NCBI GenBank assembly: GCA_963727765.1 | Contig: CAVSGZ010000013.1 | Coordinates: 558,001-622,000, forward strand | DNA: 64,000 bases | From: FEN-299 sp963727765 | GTDB taxonomy: Bacteria; Acidobacteriota; Vicinamibacteria; Vicinamibacterales; Fen-181 | Reading direction: 5' to 3' | Shown here: piece after piece, positions 44,411-55,597 of the stretch | Layout: the number at the start of each line of letters is the position of its first letter | Numbering within the stretch: position 1 is the stretch's first letter | Translations under genes and position numbers: made by a program | The notes under the pieces: generated by a model | What the model was told of the DNA's origin: nothing | Database searches by the model: none | What the model saw: the letters and a program-made list of their open reading frames with translations, nothing else

Positions 44411-45520
44411 ATGGAACTAGTTGTCCGCAAGAGCGACCTGCTGCGTGAACTGCAACTCTTCCAGGGAATCGTCGAGCGGAACAACACGATTCCCGTGCTC
44501 GCCAACGTCCTCATGGAGGCCGAAGGCGACCAACTCCGGTTCCTGGCCACCGATCTCCAGGTGGCGCTGCGCAGCCAGTGCCCGGCGTCGGTCGCCAAGG
44601 GCGGGAAGCTGACGCTGCCGGCCAAGAAACTCTTCGAGATCATCCGCATGCTGCCCGAGACCGAGATCCGGATCGAGCAGGACAAGTCGGGCGTACGCGT
44701 GGCGGCCGATCGCTTCGACTCGAGGATGCAGGCAATGCCCGCCGACGACTTTCCCACGCTACCGCACCCGTCCGGCACCGCGACGCTGACGCTGCCCGCT
44801 GCGAGGCTGGGCGAGATGATCGCGCGCACGCAGTTTGCGACGACGAGCGACGACACGCGGTACTTCCTCAACGGCGTTCTGCTCGTCGCCGGCGCCGGAC
44901 ACTTCTCGCTGGTGGCCACCGACGGGCACCGCCTCTCGCTCGTCAGGGCGGACATCGACGGCGAGGGCCCGGCTGAGGAAGTGCGGGTGCTGCTGCCGAA
45001 GAAGACCGTGGCCGAGCTCGCGCGGCTGGCGTCGGAGACGGAGAACCCGGTCGAGTACGAGCGCCAGGAAAACCACCTCTTCTTCAAGGTGGGGGAGCGC
45101 GTGCTCATCTCGCGGATGATCGAGGCGCAGTTCCCGGCCTTCGAGCGCGTGGTGCCGAAGGGGAACGACAAGGTGATCGAGTTCGAGCGCGAGCGCCTCG
45201 CCAACGCCCTCAAGCGCGTCGGCCAGCTGTCGCCCGAGCGCTCCAAGGCCGTCCGGTTCGCGATCGAGGAGGGCAAGGTCGAGGTGTCGTCGAGCAGCCC
45301 CGAGTTCGGGGAGGCGAAGGAGACGATCCTCATCGACGACTACAAGGGGAGCCCGCTGCAGATCGGCTTCAACGGCCAGTACGTGCTCCAGTTCCTCGAC
45401 GTGGTCGGCACCGACAAGGTGGCGCTCGAGCTCAAGGACGAAGTCAGCCAGGCCGTCATGAGACCGGTCGGCCAGGACGGGTTCGCCTACACGTACGTGC
45501 TGATGCCGATGCGGTTCTAG
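44411..45520 (+). CDS. dnaN: DNA polymerase III beta clamp
   Basis: 369 aa, three repeated clamp folds. Conserved pieces include LQLFQGIVERNNTIPVLANV at the start, VATDGHRLSL in the second fold and the C-terminal QDGFAYTYVLMPMRF, the hydrophobic pocket end that partners bind. Tethers polymerase to DNA. Confidence 0.96.
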   Translation: MELVVRKSDLLRELQLFQGIVERNNTIPVLANVLMEAEGDQLRFLATDLQVALRSQCPASVAKGGKLTLPAKKLFEIIRMLPETEIRIEQDKSGVRVAADRFDSRMQAMPADDFPTLPHPSGTATLTLPAARLGEMIARTQFATTSDDTRYFLNGVLLVAGAGHFSLVATDGHRLSLVRADIDGEGPAEEVRVLLPKKTVAELARLASETENPVEYERQENHLFFKVGERVLISRMIEAQFPAFERVVPKGNDKVIEFERERLANALKRVGQLSPERSKAVRFAIEEGKVEVSSSSPEFGEAKETILIDDYKGSPLQIGFNGQYVLQFLDVVGTDKVALELKDEVSQAVMRPVGQDGFAYTYVLMPMRF

Positions 45521-45548
45521 GTCGCGTCCCCCGCGACGCGTTCCCGAG

Positions 45549-48132
45549 ATGTCAGAGTCCATGCCCGATCGTGACGAGAGTTTGCGTTCTGAAGCCGGGG
45601 CCCCTGCCCCAGCCGCGCCCGTGATCGTCCCCGACATCGATGCCGCCCAGGGAGGGGAGCCGCGGCCGGAGGAGTCGGCGGAGGTCGACGCCTACGGGGC
45701 GGACAAGATCAAGGTGCTCGAGGGGCTGGAGGCGGTCAGGCAGCGGCCCGCGATGTACGTCGGCTCGACGGGCGTGACGGGGCTCCACCACCTGGTCTAC
45801 GAGGTGGTGGACAATTCGATCGACGAGGCGCTCGCCGGGTTCTGCAACGCCATCAACGTCACGATCCACATCGACCACTCGGTCACCGTCGTCGACAACG
45901 GCCGCGGGATCCCGGCCGACATGCACGAGAGCGGACGATCGGCGGCCGAGGTCGTGATGACCGTGCTGCACGCCGGCGGCAAGTTCGACAACGACAGCTA
46001 CAAGGTGTCGGGCGGGCTGCACGGCGTCGGCGTGTCGGTCGTCAACGCCCTGTCGGAGACGCTCGACCTCGAGATTTGGCGCAACGGGCTCGTCTACCAC
46101 CAGACCTACGAGCGCGGCAAGCCGCAGGCCGACCTCGAGATCACGGGCAAGACCAAGAAGCGCGGCACGAAGATCACGTTCCTGCCCGACGCCCAGGTGT
46201 TCGAGACGATCGAGTTCTCCTTCGACACCCTGGCGCAGCGGCTGCGCGAGCTCGCCTTCCTCAACCCCGGCGTCGCCATCTCGCTCGACGACGAGCGGGG
46301 CGACGGGCGCAGCCATCGGTTCCAGTACCGAGGGGGGCATCCGGGAGTTCGTGACGCACCTCAACCGCAACAAGACGGGCGTCAACGACGAGCCGATCTA
46401 CATGCGCGGCGAGCGCGACGGCATCGACGCCGAGATCGCCCTGCAGTGGAACGACGGCTACACTGAGACCCTGTACAGCTTCGCCAACAACATCAACACC
46501 CACGAGGGGGGCACGCACCTTTCGGGGTTCCGCGCGGCGCTGACGCGAACGGTCAATTCCTACGCGGCCAAGAACAACCTCACCAAGGACCTCAAGGAGA
46601 GCATCAGCGGCGACGACATCCGCGAGGGGCTGACCGCGGTCATCAGCGTGAAGATCCCGCGGCCGCAGTTCGAGGGCCAGACCAAGACCAAGCTGGGGAA
46701 CACCGAGGTCAAGGGGATCGTCGAAGCGATCGTCAACGACAAGCTGGGCGCCTATCTCGAGGAGAACCCGGTCGTCGCGCGCCGCCTGGTGTTGAAGTCG
46801 GTCGAGGCCGCGCGCGCACGCGACGCGGCGCGCAAGGCCCGCGACCTGGTGCGGCGCAAGGGGGCGCTCGAGAACAGCAGCCTGCCGGGCAAGCTCTCCG
46901 ACTGCCAGGAGCGCGACCCCTCGCGCTGCGAGCTGTACATCGTCGAGGGGGAGTCGGCCGGCGGGTCGGCCAAGCAGGGGAGGGACCGCCGCTTCCAGGC
47001 GATCCTGCCGCTCAAGGGGAAGATCCTCAACGTCGAGCGGGCGCGGTTCGACAAGATGCTCGGCAGCGAGGAAATCAAGGTGATGATCGCGGCGCTCGGC
47101 TGCGGCATCGGCGCCGAGGACTTCGAGATCGAGAAGCTGCGCTACCACCGCGTCATCATCATGACCGACGCGGACGTCGACGGGTCGCACATCCGCACGC
47201 TCCTGCTGACCTTCTTCTACCGGCAGCTGCCCGAGCTCATCGAGCGGGGCCACGTGTACATCGCGCAGCCGCCGCTCTTCCGGGCCAAGCGGGGCAAGAC
47301 CGAGCACTACATCAAGGACGAGCGCGAGCTGGAGAACTGGCTGATCCACCGCGCGGTCGAGAGCCGCGCCGTGCGGCAGCCTGACGGCAGCGAGCTGTCG
47401 GGCGCCGCGCTCGAGCGGATCCTGCACCGCCTGATTGCCTTCAACAAGTACCGGCACGTGATCGAGCGGCGGGGCTACCAGCGCGACGTCGTGCGGGCGC
47501 TGATGGACCGCGACGCGCGCGACCGGGCGTTCTTCGCGGACCCCGGCGCCCTGAGCCAGGTCGCGGCGGACCTGGAATCGCCGACGCGGACGGTGACGGT
47601 GGAGCCCGACGAGGAGCACAACGTGTCGGCGCTGCGCGTCGAGGACCGGTCGAACGGCTACGCCCGCCACTACACGGTCGACATGGACTTCGTCTCCGGC
47701 GGCGAGTACCGCACGCTGCTCGCGGCCTACCGGGAGATCAAGGGGCTTCGCCTGCCGGTCGTCGTCGCGGCCGGCGCGCCGGGGGCGCCCGAGGTGGCGG
47801 AGAAGGACGCGGCCGAGGGGGCCGCGGGGCAGGGACCGGCGGCCAGGGACGCCGACGTCTCGCTCGAGACGCTGGACGACCTGGTGGAGTTCTTCATCGC
47901 GGCCGGCAAGCGTGGCGTGGCGATCAACCGCTACAAGGGCCTCGGCGAGATGAACCCCGAGCAGCTCTGGGCCACCACGATGAAGCCCGAGGCGCGGACG
48001 CTGCTGCAAGTGAGGGCCGAGGACCACACCGAGGCCGACCTGATGTTCACCACGCTGATGGGCGACCAGGTCGAGCCGCGGCGGAAGTTCATCGAAGAGA
48101 ACGCGCTCGACGTGAAGAACTTGGACATCTAG
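45549..48132 (+). CDS. gyrB: DNA gyrase subunit B, one frameshift
   Basis: ATPase subunit of gyrase. The GHKL ATP site (YEVVDNSIDEAL, NGRGIPADMHESG, GGLHGVGVSVVNAL), transducer (YSFANNINTHEGGTH) and TOPRIM part (VEGESAGGSAKQG, MTDADVDGSHIRTL) are all present, ending KNLDI. The frame breaks at about 46329: TAC-C-GAG should read TAC-GAG, restoring FQYEGGIREFVTHLNRNK. With the extra C removed the product is 860 aa. The C-terminal part has an Ala/Gly-rich insert (about 745-770). The gene is essential, so the shift is almost certainly a sequence error. Confidence 0.93.
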
Positions 48133-48137
48133 CTGCA

Positions 48138-50592
48138 ATGACCATCGCCGCCTCGAAGCTCCCGGTCAACATCGAAGACGAGATGAAGCGCTCGTACATG
48201 GATTACGCCATGAGCGTGATCATCGGGCGCGCGCTTCCCGACGTGCGCGACGGCCTCAAGCCGGCCCACCGCCGCGTGCTCTACGGCATGCGGACGATGG
48301 GGCTCTCGAGCACCCGCGCCTACCGCAAGTGCGCCAAGATCGTCGGCGAGGTGATGGGCAACTACCATCCCCACGGGGACGCGGCGATCTACGACACGCT
48401 CGTCCGCCTCGCGCAGGACTTCAACATGCGGTCGCCGCTCGTCGACGGCCAGGGGAACTTCGGCTCGATGGACGGCGACCCGCCGGCGGCCATGCGCTAC
48501 ACCGAGGCCCGGCTCAAGCCGCTCGCCGAGGCGATGATGGCCGACCTCGAGAAGGAGACGGTGGATTTCGTCCCCAACTACGACGAGACCACCGAGGAAC
48601 CGACGGTCCTGCCGGCGCCGTTCCCCAACCTGCTCGTCAATGGGTCGGTCGGCATCGCCGTCGGGATGGCCACCAACGTCCCGCCGCACAACCTCCGCGA
48701 GGTGATCGACGGGACCCTCTGGCTCATCGAGCATGCGGCCGAGTCGGCCGAGGCCAAGCTCAAGGGACTGCTGCGCCTCATCCCCGGGCCGGATTTCCCG
48801 ACCGGCGCCCGCATCGTCGGGCGGTCGGGCATCGTGCAAGCCTACATGACCGGCCGCGGCAGCATCACGATCCGCGCGAAGACCGCGGTGGAGGAGTCGG
48901 CGAAGGGCGATCGCAGCGCGATTGTCGTGAGCGAGGTTCCCTACCAGGTCAACAAGGCGAAGCTCATCGAGAAGATCGCCGAGCTCGTGCGGGACAAGAC
49001 GATCGAGGGGGTTTCCGACCTGCGCGACGAGTCGGACCGCGACGGCCTCCGGATCGTCATCGAGCTGAAGCGCGGCGAACTCGCCGACGTCGTTCTCAAC
49101 AACCTGTACAAGCACACGCCGCTCCAGGTGAATTTCGGCGTCATCGCGCTCGCGATCGTCGGCGGCCGGCCCCGCTACCTGTCGCTCGTCGAGGCGCTCG
49201 AGCACTTCATCGAGTTCCGGCGCGAGGTCGTGCGGCGGCGGACCGAGTTCGAGCTCCGCAAGGCGGAGGCGCGGGCGCACATCCTCGAGGGGCTCAAGAT
49301 CGCCCTCGATCGCCTCGACGCCGTCATCGCGCTCATCCGCGCTTCGAAGGCGCCGGCCGAGGCGCGCGAGGGGCTGATGGCCAGCTTCGGCCTGAGCCAG
49401 ATCCAGTCCCAGGCCATCCTCGACATGCAGCTCCAGCGGCTCACCGGCCTCGAGCGGCAGAAGATCCTCGACGAGCTGGCCGAGGTGCGGGCCCTCATCG
49501 AGAGGCTGCGGGCCATCCTCGGCAGCGAAGCGCTGCTGACCGGGATCGTCGTCGACGAGCTGAAGGAGATCCGGGAGAAGTTCGGCGACGCGCGCCGCAC
49601 CGAGATCATCGAGGAGGCGGGGGAATTCCGGATCGAGGACCTCATCGCCGACGAGGACATGGCGATCACGGTCAGCAACACCGGCTATATCAAGCGCACC
49701 GCCGTGTCGAGCTACCGGACCCAGCGCCGCGGCGGACTGGGCCGCAAGGGGATGAGCATGCGCGAGGAGGACTTCGTCGCGCACCTGTTCATCGCCTCGA
49801 CCCACGCCTACATCCTGATCTTCAGCGACAAGGGCCGGGTCTACTGGCTCAAGGTCTACGAAATCCCGGACGTCGGCCCCGACGGCAAGGGGAAGGCGAT
49901 CGCCAATCTGGTCTCCATGCTGCCCGACGAGAAGATCGCCGCGCTGCTGGCAGTCCGGGAGTTCGAGGAGGGGCGGTTCGTCGTCATGGGCACCCGGCGG
50001 GGGGTGGTCAAGAAGACCGATCTCGCGGCCTTCCGGAACCCCAGGGCGGCCGGCATCATCGCCATGGGCGTCGAGGAGGGGGACGCGGTGATCGCCGTGC
50101 AGCCAAGCGACGGGCAGGGCGAGGTCTTCATCGGGAGCAGGGACGGGATGGCCATCCGGTTCCCGGAATCCGAGGTCCGATTCGACCGGGCGGGGGGCGT
50201 TCGGCGTCCGGGGCATCGCCCTTCGCGACGACGACGCGGCGGTGGCCATGGAAGTGGTGACCCCGGGGGGAACCGTCCTGACCGTGTCCGAGAACGGATT
50301 CGGCAAACGGACCGACCTCGACGAATATCGCGTGCAGTCGAGGGGCGGTTTGGGTATTATCAACATCCACACGACCGACCGGAACGGGAAAGTTGTGGGC
50401 ATCGCCTACGTGCGCGACGAGGATGAGCTGATGCTCATCACCCAGCAGGGGAAAGTCCTGCGGACGGGCGCTCGCGACGTCCGGACCATCGGACGAGCCA
50501 CGCAGGGCGTGCGGCTCATCGGCGTGGAAGAGGACGACCGGGTCGTTTCGATCGCTCGGCTCGCAGAACGAGAAGAAGATCTCAACGAGTAG
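48138..50592 (+). CDS. gyrA: DNA gyrase subunit A, one frameshift
   Basis: Cleavage/religation subunit, 817 aa once corrected. Catalytic Tyr121 lies in PPAAMRYTEARL. The quinolone region is GNYHPHGDAAIYD: Ala82 replaces the serine of E. coli position 83, while Asp86 (E. coli 87) is kept. The C-terminal domain has six pinwheel repeats and the GyrA-box-like QRRGGLGRKG. The frame breaks near 50182: an extra T in GTCCGATTCGACC; without it the text reads EVRSTGRGAFGVRGI, the normal family sequence. Start 5 nt after gyrB. Confidence 0.93.
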
Positions 50593-50606
50593 AGAAGGAG
50601 GCTGGC

Positions 50607-51335
50607 ATGCATCGGCCGCGTTATCTTCGGTGTTTACTCCTCGCTCCCGTCCTGATCGGCCTCGCGCTCGCCGCCGCGGGCTGCGGCGGGTCCGAGAACG
50701 ACCTGATGATCAAGAAATTCTTCATGGCCTCAGGCGCGGGCGACACGGTCACGATCGGGAACATCGCGACCGTCTCGTTCGATCCTAACCGGGACGGCCG
50801 GGCGCAGAACGTGTCGTTCGTCAGCGAGACGCCCGAGCAGACGCGGGTGCTGAAGATCAAGGAGCTCGACCAGGCGTTCAAGGACGCCCAGGCCGCGGCA
50901 GCCGCCGTCAGCAAGGACATGAAGGACTACCAGGACAAGAACACCGAGGCGATCAACCGGGTGCTCAAGGTCGAGCAGTCCGGCACCGGTCGGGTGACCG
51001 GCCGCGACGCCGACGTGCAGAAGGCCTGGACGGTCTGGCGCGAGAAGTCGTCGGTGGCCGAGAAGAAGCTGTCCGAGGCGCGGCAGGCGCTGCAGGTCGA
51101 GCGGAGGGTGGCCGACCTGAGCGTGCCCGACAAGGACGCGACCGCGTTCGACGCGACCGAGGTGACCAAGGAAGTCACCGTCACGGCGAACGTGCGGACG
51201 CCCGACAACGAGACGACCAAGAAGACGCTGGTGCTCACGCTGCAGCGCGTCATTCTCAAGGACGCCAGCGGCAAGCCGCCGATCGAGGGCAAGTGGATGA
51301 TCACCGACCTCAAGACGGCGCCTGCCGCCAAGTAG
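50607..51335 (+). CDS. predicted lipoprotein, function unknown
   Basis: 242 aa. Signal peptide with a lipobox (LALAAAGCGG) predicts lipid attachment at Cys26. The middle (about 85-175) is a charged helical, probably coiled-coil region; the end carries a beta-like domain with TATVR-style repeats. No family recognised. It follows gyrA by 14 nt, so it may be cotranscribed, and ends at a terminator. Confidence 0.65.
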   Translation: MHRPRYLRCLLLAPVLIGLALAAAGCGGSENDLMIKKFFMASGAGDTVTIGNIATVSFDPNRDGRAQNVSFVSETPEQTRVLKIKELDQAFKDAQAAAAAVSKDMKDYQDKNTEAINRVLKVEQSGTGRVTGRDADVQKAWTVWREKSSVAEKKLSEARQALQVERRVADLSVPDKDATAFDATEVTKEVTVTANVRTPDNETTKKTLVLTLQRVILKDASGKPPIEGKWMITDLKTAPAAK

Positions 51336-51388
51336 GCCAGGCCGCGTCGGGTCGGAACGGGTGACCGGGCGGGCGGGACCGCCACACG

Positions 51389-51414
51389 AAGGGGCGCCGG
51401 ACGGCGCCCCTTTA
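51389..51414. terminator. intrinsic terminator between lipoprotein gene and pcrA
   Basis: An 8-bp GC stem (GGGGCGCC/GGCGCCCC) with a GGAC loop followed by TTT; AAG precedes it, so it may work weakly in both directions between these convergent genes. A second 8-bp hairpin (GCGCACCC/GGGTGCGC, 51428-51447) lies next to the pcrA stop. Confidence 0.7.
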
Positions 51415-51449
51415 TCTTCGTACGGAAGCGCACCCCCGAGGGTGCGCGG

Positions 51450-53720
51450 TCAGATGACTTCCAGGTTGGCGTAGCGGGCCAGCAGGCGTTTGGCGCCGAC
51501 GCCGGCGAAGCGGACGACGAGCTTGACGTCGCCGTCGGCGGGCTCGACGCTGACCACCGTTCCCACGCCGAATTTCTCGTGCCGCACCCGCATGCCGGGC
51601 GCGAGATGGCCGGGCCGCGACTGGTCCTCGTCCTCGTAAGCGTAGGCCGGCGCCCCCTCCCTGACCCTCGACGGCCCGCGCCTGGGCGATGACGTGCCCC
51701 GAACCGGCGGCTCGGCCCGATTCCAGCCGCCGCGCCGGCTGGCCCAGAGGGCCGGCTGGTAGAGCCCCGTCCCGAGCGGCTCGACCCGCTCGATGAGCTC
51801 CTCGGGCACTTCGTCGATGAACCTGGACGGCGCGGCCGGCCGGAACTCGCCGTACCAGCGGCGGCGGCCGGCGCTGCCGAGATGGAGCTTGCGCTGCGCG
51901 CGCGTCATGCCGACGTAGCACAGCCGGCGCTCCTCCTCGAGCTCGGCTTCGTCCTCGCTCGACCGCGAGTGGGGGAACAACCCCTCCTCGAGGCCCGCGA
52001 TGAAGACGACGGGGAACTCGAGCCCCTTGGCGCTGTGCAGCGTCATCATCATCACGCGGGCGTCGGCCGCGCCCTCCGACTCGTCGGTGTCCGAGAGCAG
52101 CGAGAGCGTGTCGACGAAGCCGCCGAGCGAGGCTTCCCTTTCGCGCAGTTCGTACTCCCGGGCCGCCGACACGAGCTCCGCGAGGTTCTCGATGCGCCCC
52201 TCGGCTTCCTCCGTGCGGTCCTCGCGCAGCGCCGACAGGTAGCCGGTCCGATCGAGCACCTTGCCGATGGCCGCGGAAGGCGGCTCCTGGCGCGCGACCT
52301 CCGCGAGGCCGAGGATGAGGTCGCGGAACACCCGCAGCGACGAGGCGGCGCGCCCGGTGAAGACGCCGCGGTCGAGGCCGCCGAGAAGCCGCGACCAGAG
52401 CGCGTGCGGCGAGATCTCCTCTCCGCCGGCGAGGCCGAGGCCGGCCGGCGCGGCGTCAAGCGCGTCCATCACGCCCTTGCCGATCCCCCGCGGCGGCACG
52501 TTGATCACGCGCCGCAAGCTCACGTCATCGGCCGGGTCGAGAACGAGCTTCAGGTAGGCGAGCGTGTCCTTGACTTCCTTGCGCTCGTAGAACCGGACGC
52601 TGCCGACGATCCGGTACGCGATTCCCTCGCGGCGCAGCGCGTCCTCGATCACGCGCGACTGCGCGTTGGTTCGGTAGAGGACGGCCATGGGCGTGTCGCC
52701 CGGCGTCCGTACCGCCTCGCGCGCGACGCGCGCGACCTCGTCCGCCTCCTCGAGTTCGTCGTTGGTCTGGTGGTAGCGAATCTTGTCCCCGCCCCGGGCC
52801 TCGGTCCAGAGCCGCTTGTCCTTGCGGTTGCGGTTCCGGCGAATGAGGGCCGAGGCGGCGTCGAGGATGACCTCCGTCGACCGGTAGTTGCGCTCGAGGC
52901 GCACCACGAAGGCGTCCGGGTAGTCGGCCTCGAAATCGAGGATGTTCCGCAGGTCGGCGCCGCGCCACTTGTAGATGGACTGATCGGGATCGCCGACGAC
53001 GCAGATGTTGCGGTGCGCCTCGGCCATCCGCTTCATCAGGAGGTACTGCGGCCGGTTGGTGTCCTGGTACTCGTCGACGAGCAGGAAGCGGAACCGGGAC
53101 GCGTAGCGCGCGCGGATCTCGGGCTTGTCGAACAGCGTCACCGTCTTGAGCAGCAGGTCGTCGAAGTCGAGCGCCTGGCTGTCCTCGAGCGCATGCTGGT
53201 AGCGCTCGAAGATTTTCCCGAGCTGCGCGTCGCGGGGATTGTAGCTGTCGGCAAACGTCTCGGGCCCGAGGCACAGGTTCTTGGCGTGGCTGATCCGGCC
53301 GAGCGCGGCCCGGGGCTGCAGCAGCGAGTCGTCGATGCCCAGCTCGCGCATCGCCTGCCTGACCGCCGAGAGCTGGTCCGAGGAATCGTAGATGACAAAG
53401 TCGCGGGAGAGCCCGAGCGCCGGCGCCTCGCGCCGCAGCAGCCGGGCGCACAGCGAGTGAAAGGTCGATACCCACGCGCCGTCGGCCGCGCTGCCGAGCA
53501 GCGCCGCCACGCGCTGCTGCATCTCCTCGGCCGCCTTGTTGGTGAAGGTGACCGCGACGACCTCGCGCGGGTCGGCATGTCCCGCGCCGATCAGGTGGGC
53601 GATCCGGTAGGCGATGACGCGGGTCTTGCCCGAGCCGGCGCCGGCGAGGATGAGCAGGGGGCCGTCGACCCGCAGCACGGCGTCGCGCTGCTCGGGGTTC
53701 AGTTCGTCGAGAAAATCCAC
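51450..53720 (-). CDS. pcrA: UvrD/PcrA-type superfamily 1 DNA helicase
   Basis: 756 aa. Helicase motifs in order: Q-motif LNPEQRDAV, Walker A AGAGSGKTRVIAYR, VDEYQDTNRPQY, GDPDQSIYKWRGA, LERNYRST, TLHSAKGLEFPVVF, EEERRLCYVGMTRA. The C-terminal RNA-polymerase-binding Tudor-like fold (VRHEKFGVGTVVSVE) favours PcrA. Unwinds DNA in repair and replication restart. Begins 3 nt after glmS. Confidence 0.95.
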   Translation of the reverse strand: MDFLDELNPEQRDAVLRVDGPLLILAGAGSGKTRVIAYRIAHLIGAGHADPREVVAVTFTNKAAEEMQQRVAALLGSAADGAWVSTFHSLCARLLRREAPALGLSRDFVIYDSSDQLSAVRQAMRELGIDDSLLQPRAALGRISHAKNLCLGPETFADSYNPRDAQLGKIFERYQHALEDSQALDFDDLLLKTVTLFDKPEIRARYASRFRFLLVDEYQDTNRPQYLLMKRMAEAHRNICVVGDPDQSIYKWRGADLRNILDFEADYPDAFVVRLERNYRSTEVILDAASALIRRNRNRKDKRLWTEARGGDKIRYHQTNDELEEADEVARVAREAVRTPGDTPMAVLYRTNAQSRVIEDALRREGIAYRIVGSVRFYERKEVKDTLAYLKLVLDPADDVSLRRVINVPPRGIGKGVMDALDAAPAGLGLAGGEEISPHALWSRLLGGLDRGVFTGRAASSLRVFRDLILGLAEVARQEPPSAAIGKVLDRTGYLSALREDRTEEAEGRIENLAELVSAAREYELREREASLGGFVDTLSLLSDTDESEGAADARVMMMTLHSAKGLEFPVVFIAGLEEGLFPHSRSSEDEAELEEERRLCYVGMTRAQRKLHLGSAGRRRWYGEFRPAAPSRFIDEVPEELIERVEPLGTGLYQPALWASRRGGWNRAEPPVRGTSSPRRGPSRVREGAPAYAYEDEDQSRPGHLAPGMRVRHEKFGVGTVVSVEPADGDVKLVVRFAGVGAKRLLARYANLEVI

Positions 53721-53723
53721 TCC

Positions 53724-55583
53724 CTATTCTACCGTGACGCTCTTGGCGAGGTTGCGCGGCTGGTCGACGTCGCAGCCCCGGCGCACCGCGATGTGGTAGG
53801 CGAGCAGCTGCAGCGGGATCACGGTGACGAGCGGCGTGAGCCGCGGCGGCGCCTCCGGGAGGCTGACGATCGAGTCGTGCTCGGTGTCGAGCAGGCTCTC
53901 GACCAGCTCGTCGCGGCCGGTGGTGAGCGCGATGACCGAGCCGCCGCGCGCCTTCACCTCCTGGATGTTGCTCAGCATCTTCTCGAACACGTGATCGCGC
54001 GGCGCGAGCGCCACGACCGGCATCTGCTCGTCGATGAGCGCAATCGGCCCGTGCTTCATCTCGCCGGCGGGGTAGCCCTCGGCGTGGATGTACGAGATCT
54101 CCTTCAGCTTGAGCGCCCCCTCGAGCGCGATCGGGTAGTTGATGCCGCGGCCGAGGAACAGGAAGTCGCGCCGGTTGTAGAAGCGCCGCGCGATCTCGTC
54201 CACGAGCGCCGAGACGCGCAGCGTCTGGTCGATGAGCGTCGGCACCTGGAGCAGCCCCTCGATCTCCTGGCGCGCCTGCTCGGGCGCGATCGCGCCGCGC
54301 ACCTGCGCGAGGTGCAGCGCCAGCAGGTGCAGCGCGACGAGCTGCGAGGTAAAGGCCTTGGTGGAGGCGACGCCGATCTCGGGCCCCGCGTGCGTGTAGA
54401 TCGTCCCCTCGCTCTCCCTCGTCGCCATGCTGCCGACGACGTTGCAGATCGCGAGGCTGCGGGCGCCGTGCGACTTGGCCTCGCGCAGCGCGGCCAGCGT
54501 GTCGGCCGTCTCGCCCGACTGCGTGATGACCACCGCCAGGGTCCGACGGCCGACGATGGGCGAACGGTAGCGGTACTCGGACCCGTAGTCGATCTCGACC
54601 GGGAGGCGCGCGAGGCCCTCGATGAGGTACTTGCCGACGAGCCCGGCGTGCCAGGAGGTCCCGCACGCGATGATCGTGACGCCATCGACGGCGGCCAGGT
54701 CCGCGTCAGGCAGCGTCATCTCCTCGAGAAAGACGCGGCCGGTGTCGAGCGAGACGCGGCCGAGGACCGTGTCGCGCGCGGCCTGCGGCTGCTCGAAGAT
54801 CTCCTTGAGCATGAAGTGCTTGAAGCCGGCCTTCTCCGCCTGGATCGGGTCCCAGAGCACCCGCTGCGGCCGGCGATCGAGCGCCGTTCCTGAAAAGGTG
54901 CTGAAGGCGACGCCGGACGCGGTGAGCACCGCCATCTCCTCGTCGGCGAGGAACACCACGTCTCGCGTGTGCGCGAGAATCGCGGGGATGTCCGAGGCGA
55001 CGAAGTACTCGCCGTCGCCCAGGCCCACCACGAGGGGCGGCCCGTTGCGGGCGGCGACGATCTTCTGCGGCTCGGTGGAGGAGAGCACCACCAGCGCGAA
55101 CATCCCGCGCATCCGGGCCAGCGCCCGCCGCGTCGCCCCCTCGAGGCCGCCGCCGTTGCCGCCCGCCGCCTTCATCTCCTGCTCGATGAGGTGCGCCACG
55201 ATCTCGGTGTCGGTCTCGGTGACGAACGCGTGGCCGAGCGCCTGCAGCTCGCGCTTGAGCTCGAGGTAGTTCTCGATGATGCCGTTGTGGACCACGACGA
55301 TGCGGCCGGTGCAGTCGCGGTGAGGATGGGCATTCTCCTCGGTCGGGCGGCCGTGGGTGGCCCAGCGAGTGTGGCCGACGCCGTACTCGCCGTCGAGCGG
55401 GTCGGCGGCGATGACCTCCTCGAGGCGCGACAGCTTGCCGGCGCTGCGTCGCAGGCTGATCACGCCCTGGCGCACGACGGCCACGCCAGCCGAATCGTAG
55501 CCGCGGTACTCGAGACGCCGCAGGCCGTCGAGCAGGACCGGGACAACGGGCTTGGGGCCGATATAGCCGATGATGCCGCACAT
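53724..55583 (-). CDS. glmS: glutamine-fructose-6-phosphate aminotransferase
   Basis: 619 aa. The N-terminal glutamine amidotransferase starts MCGIIGYIG with catalytic Cys2, and two SIS domains follow (IIACGTSWHAGLVGKYLIEG, SQSGETADTLAALREAK-like ITQSGETADT), ending with NLAKSVTVE. Makes glucosamine-6-phosphate, first step to UDP-GlcNAc for cell wall and lipopolysaccharide. Between glmU and pcrA in one run. Confidence 0.96.
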   Translation of the reverse strand: MCGIIGYIGPKPVVPVLLDGLRRLEYRGYDSAGVAVVRQGVISLRRSAGKLSRLEEVIAADPLDGEYGVGHTRWATHGRPTEENAHPHRDCTGRIVVVHNGIIENYLELKRELQALGHAFVTETDTEIVAHLIEQEMKAAGGNGGGLEGATRRALARMRGMFALVVLSSTEPQKIVAARNGPPLVVGLGDGEYFVASDIPAILAHTRDVVFLADEEMAVLTASGVAFSTFSGTALDRRPQRVLWDPIQAEKAGFKHFMLKEIFEQPQAARDTVLGRVSLDTGRVFLEEMTLPDADLAAVDGVTIIACGTSWHAGLVGKYLIEGLARLPVEIDYGSEYRYRSPIVGRRTLAVVITQSGETADTLAALREAKSHGARSLAICNVVGSMATRESEGTIYTHAGPEIGVASTKAFTSQLVALHLLALHLAQVRGAIAPEQARQEIEGLLQVPTLIDQTLRVSALVDEIARRFYNRRDFLFLGRGINYPIALEGALKLKEISYIHAEGYPAGEMKHGPIALIDEQMPVVALAPRDHVFEKMLSNIQEVKARGGSVIALTTGRDELVESLLDTEHDSIVSLPEAPPRLTPLVTVIPLQLLAYHIAVRRGCDVDQPRNLAKSVTVE

Positions 55584-55597
55584 GGCCGTCTTCGCTC

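Noticed and set aside
46261..50402. Two long minus-strand frames opposite gyrB and gyrA
   Set aside because: Antisense shadows of gyrase genes with no recognisable motifs.
51882..54893. 1003-codon plus-strand open frame opposite pcrA and glmS
   Set aside because: Same cause: it runs antisense across two well conserved genes and its translation is low complexity.
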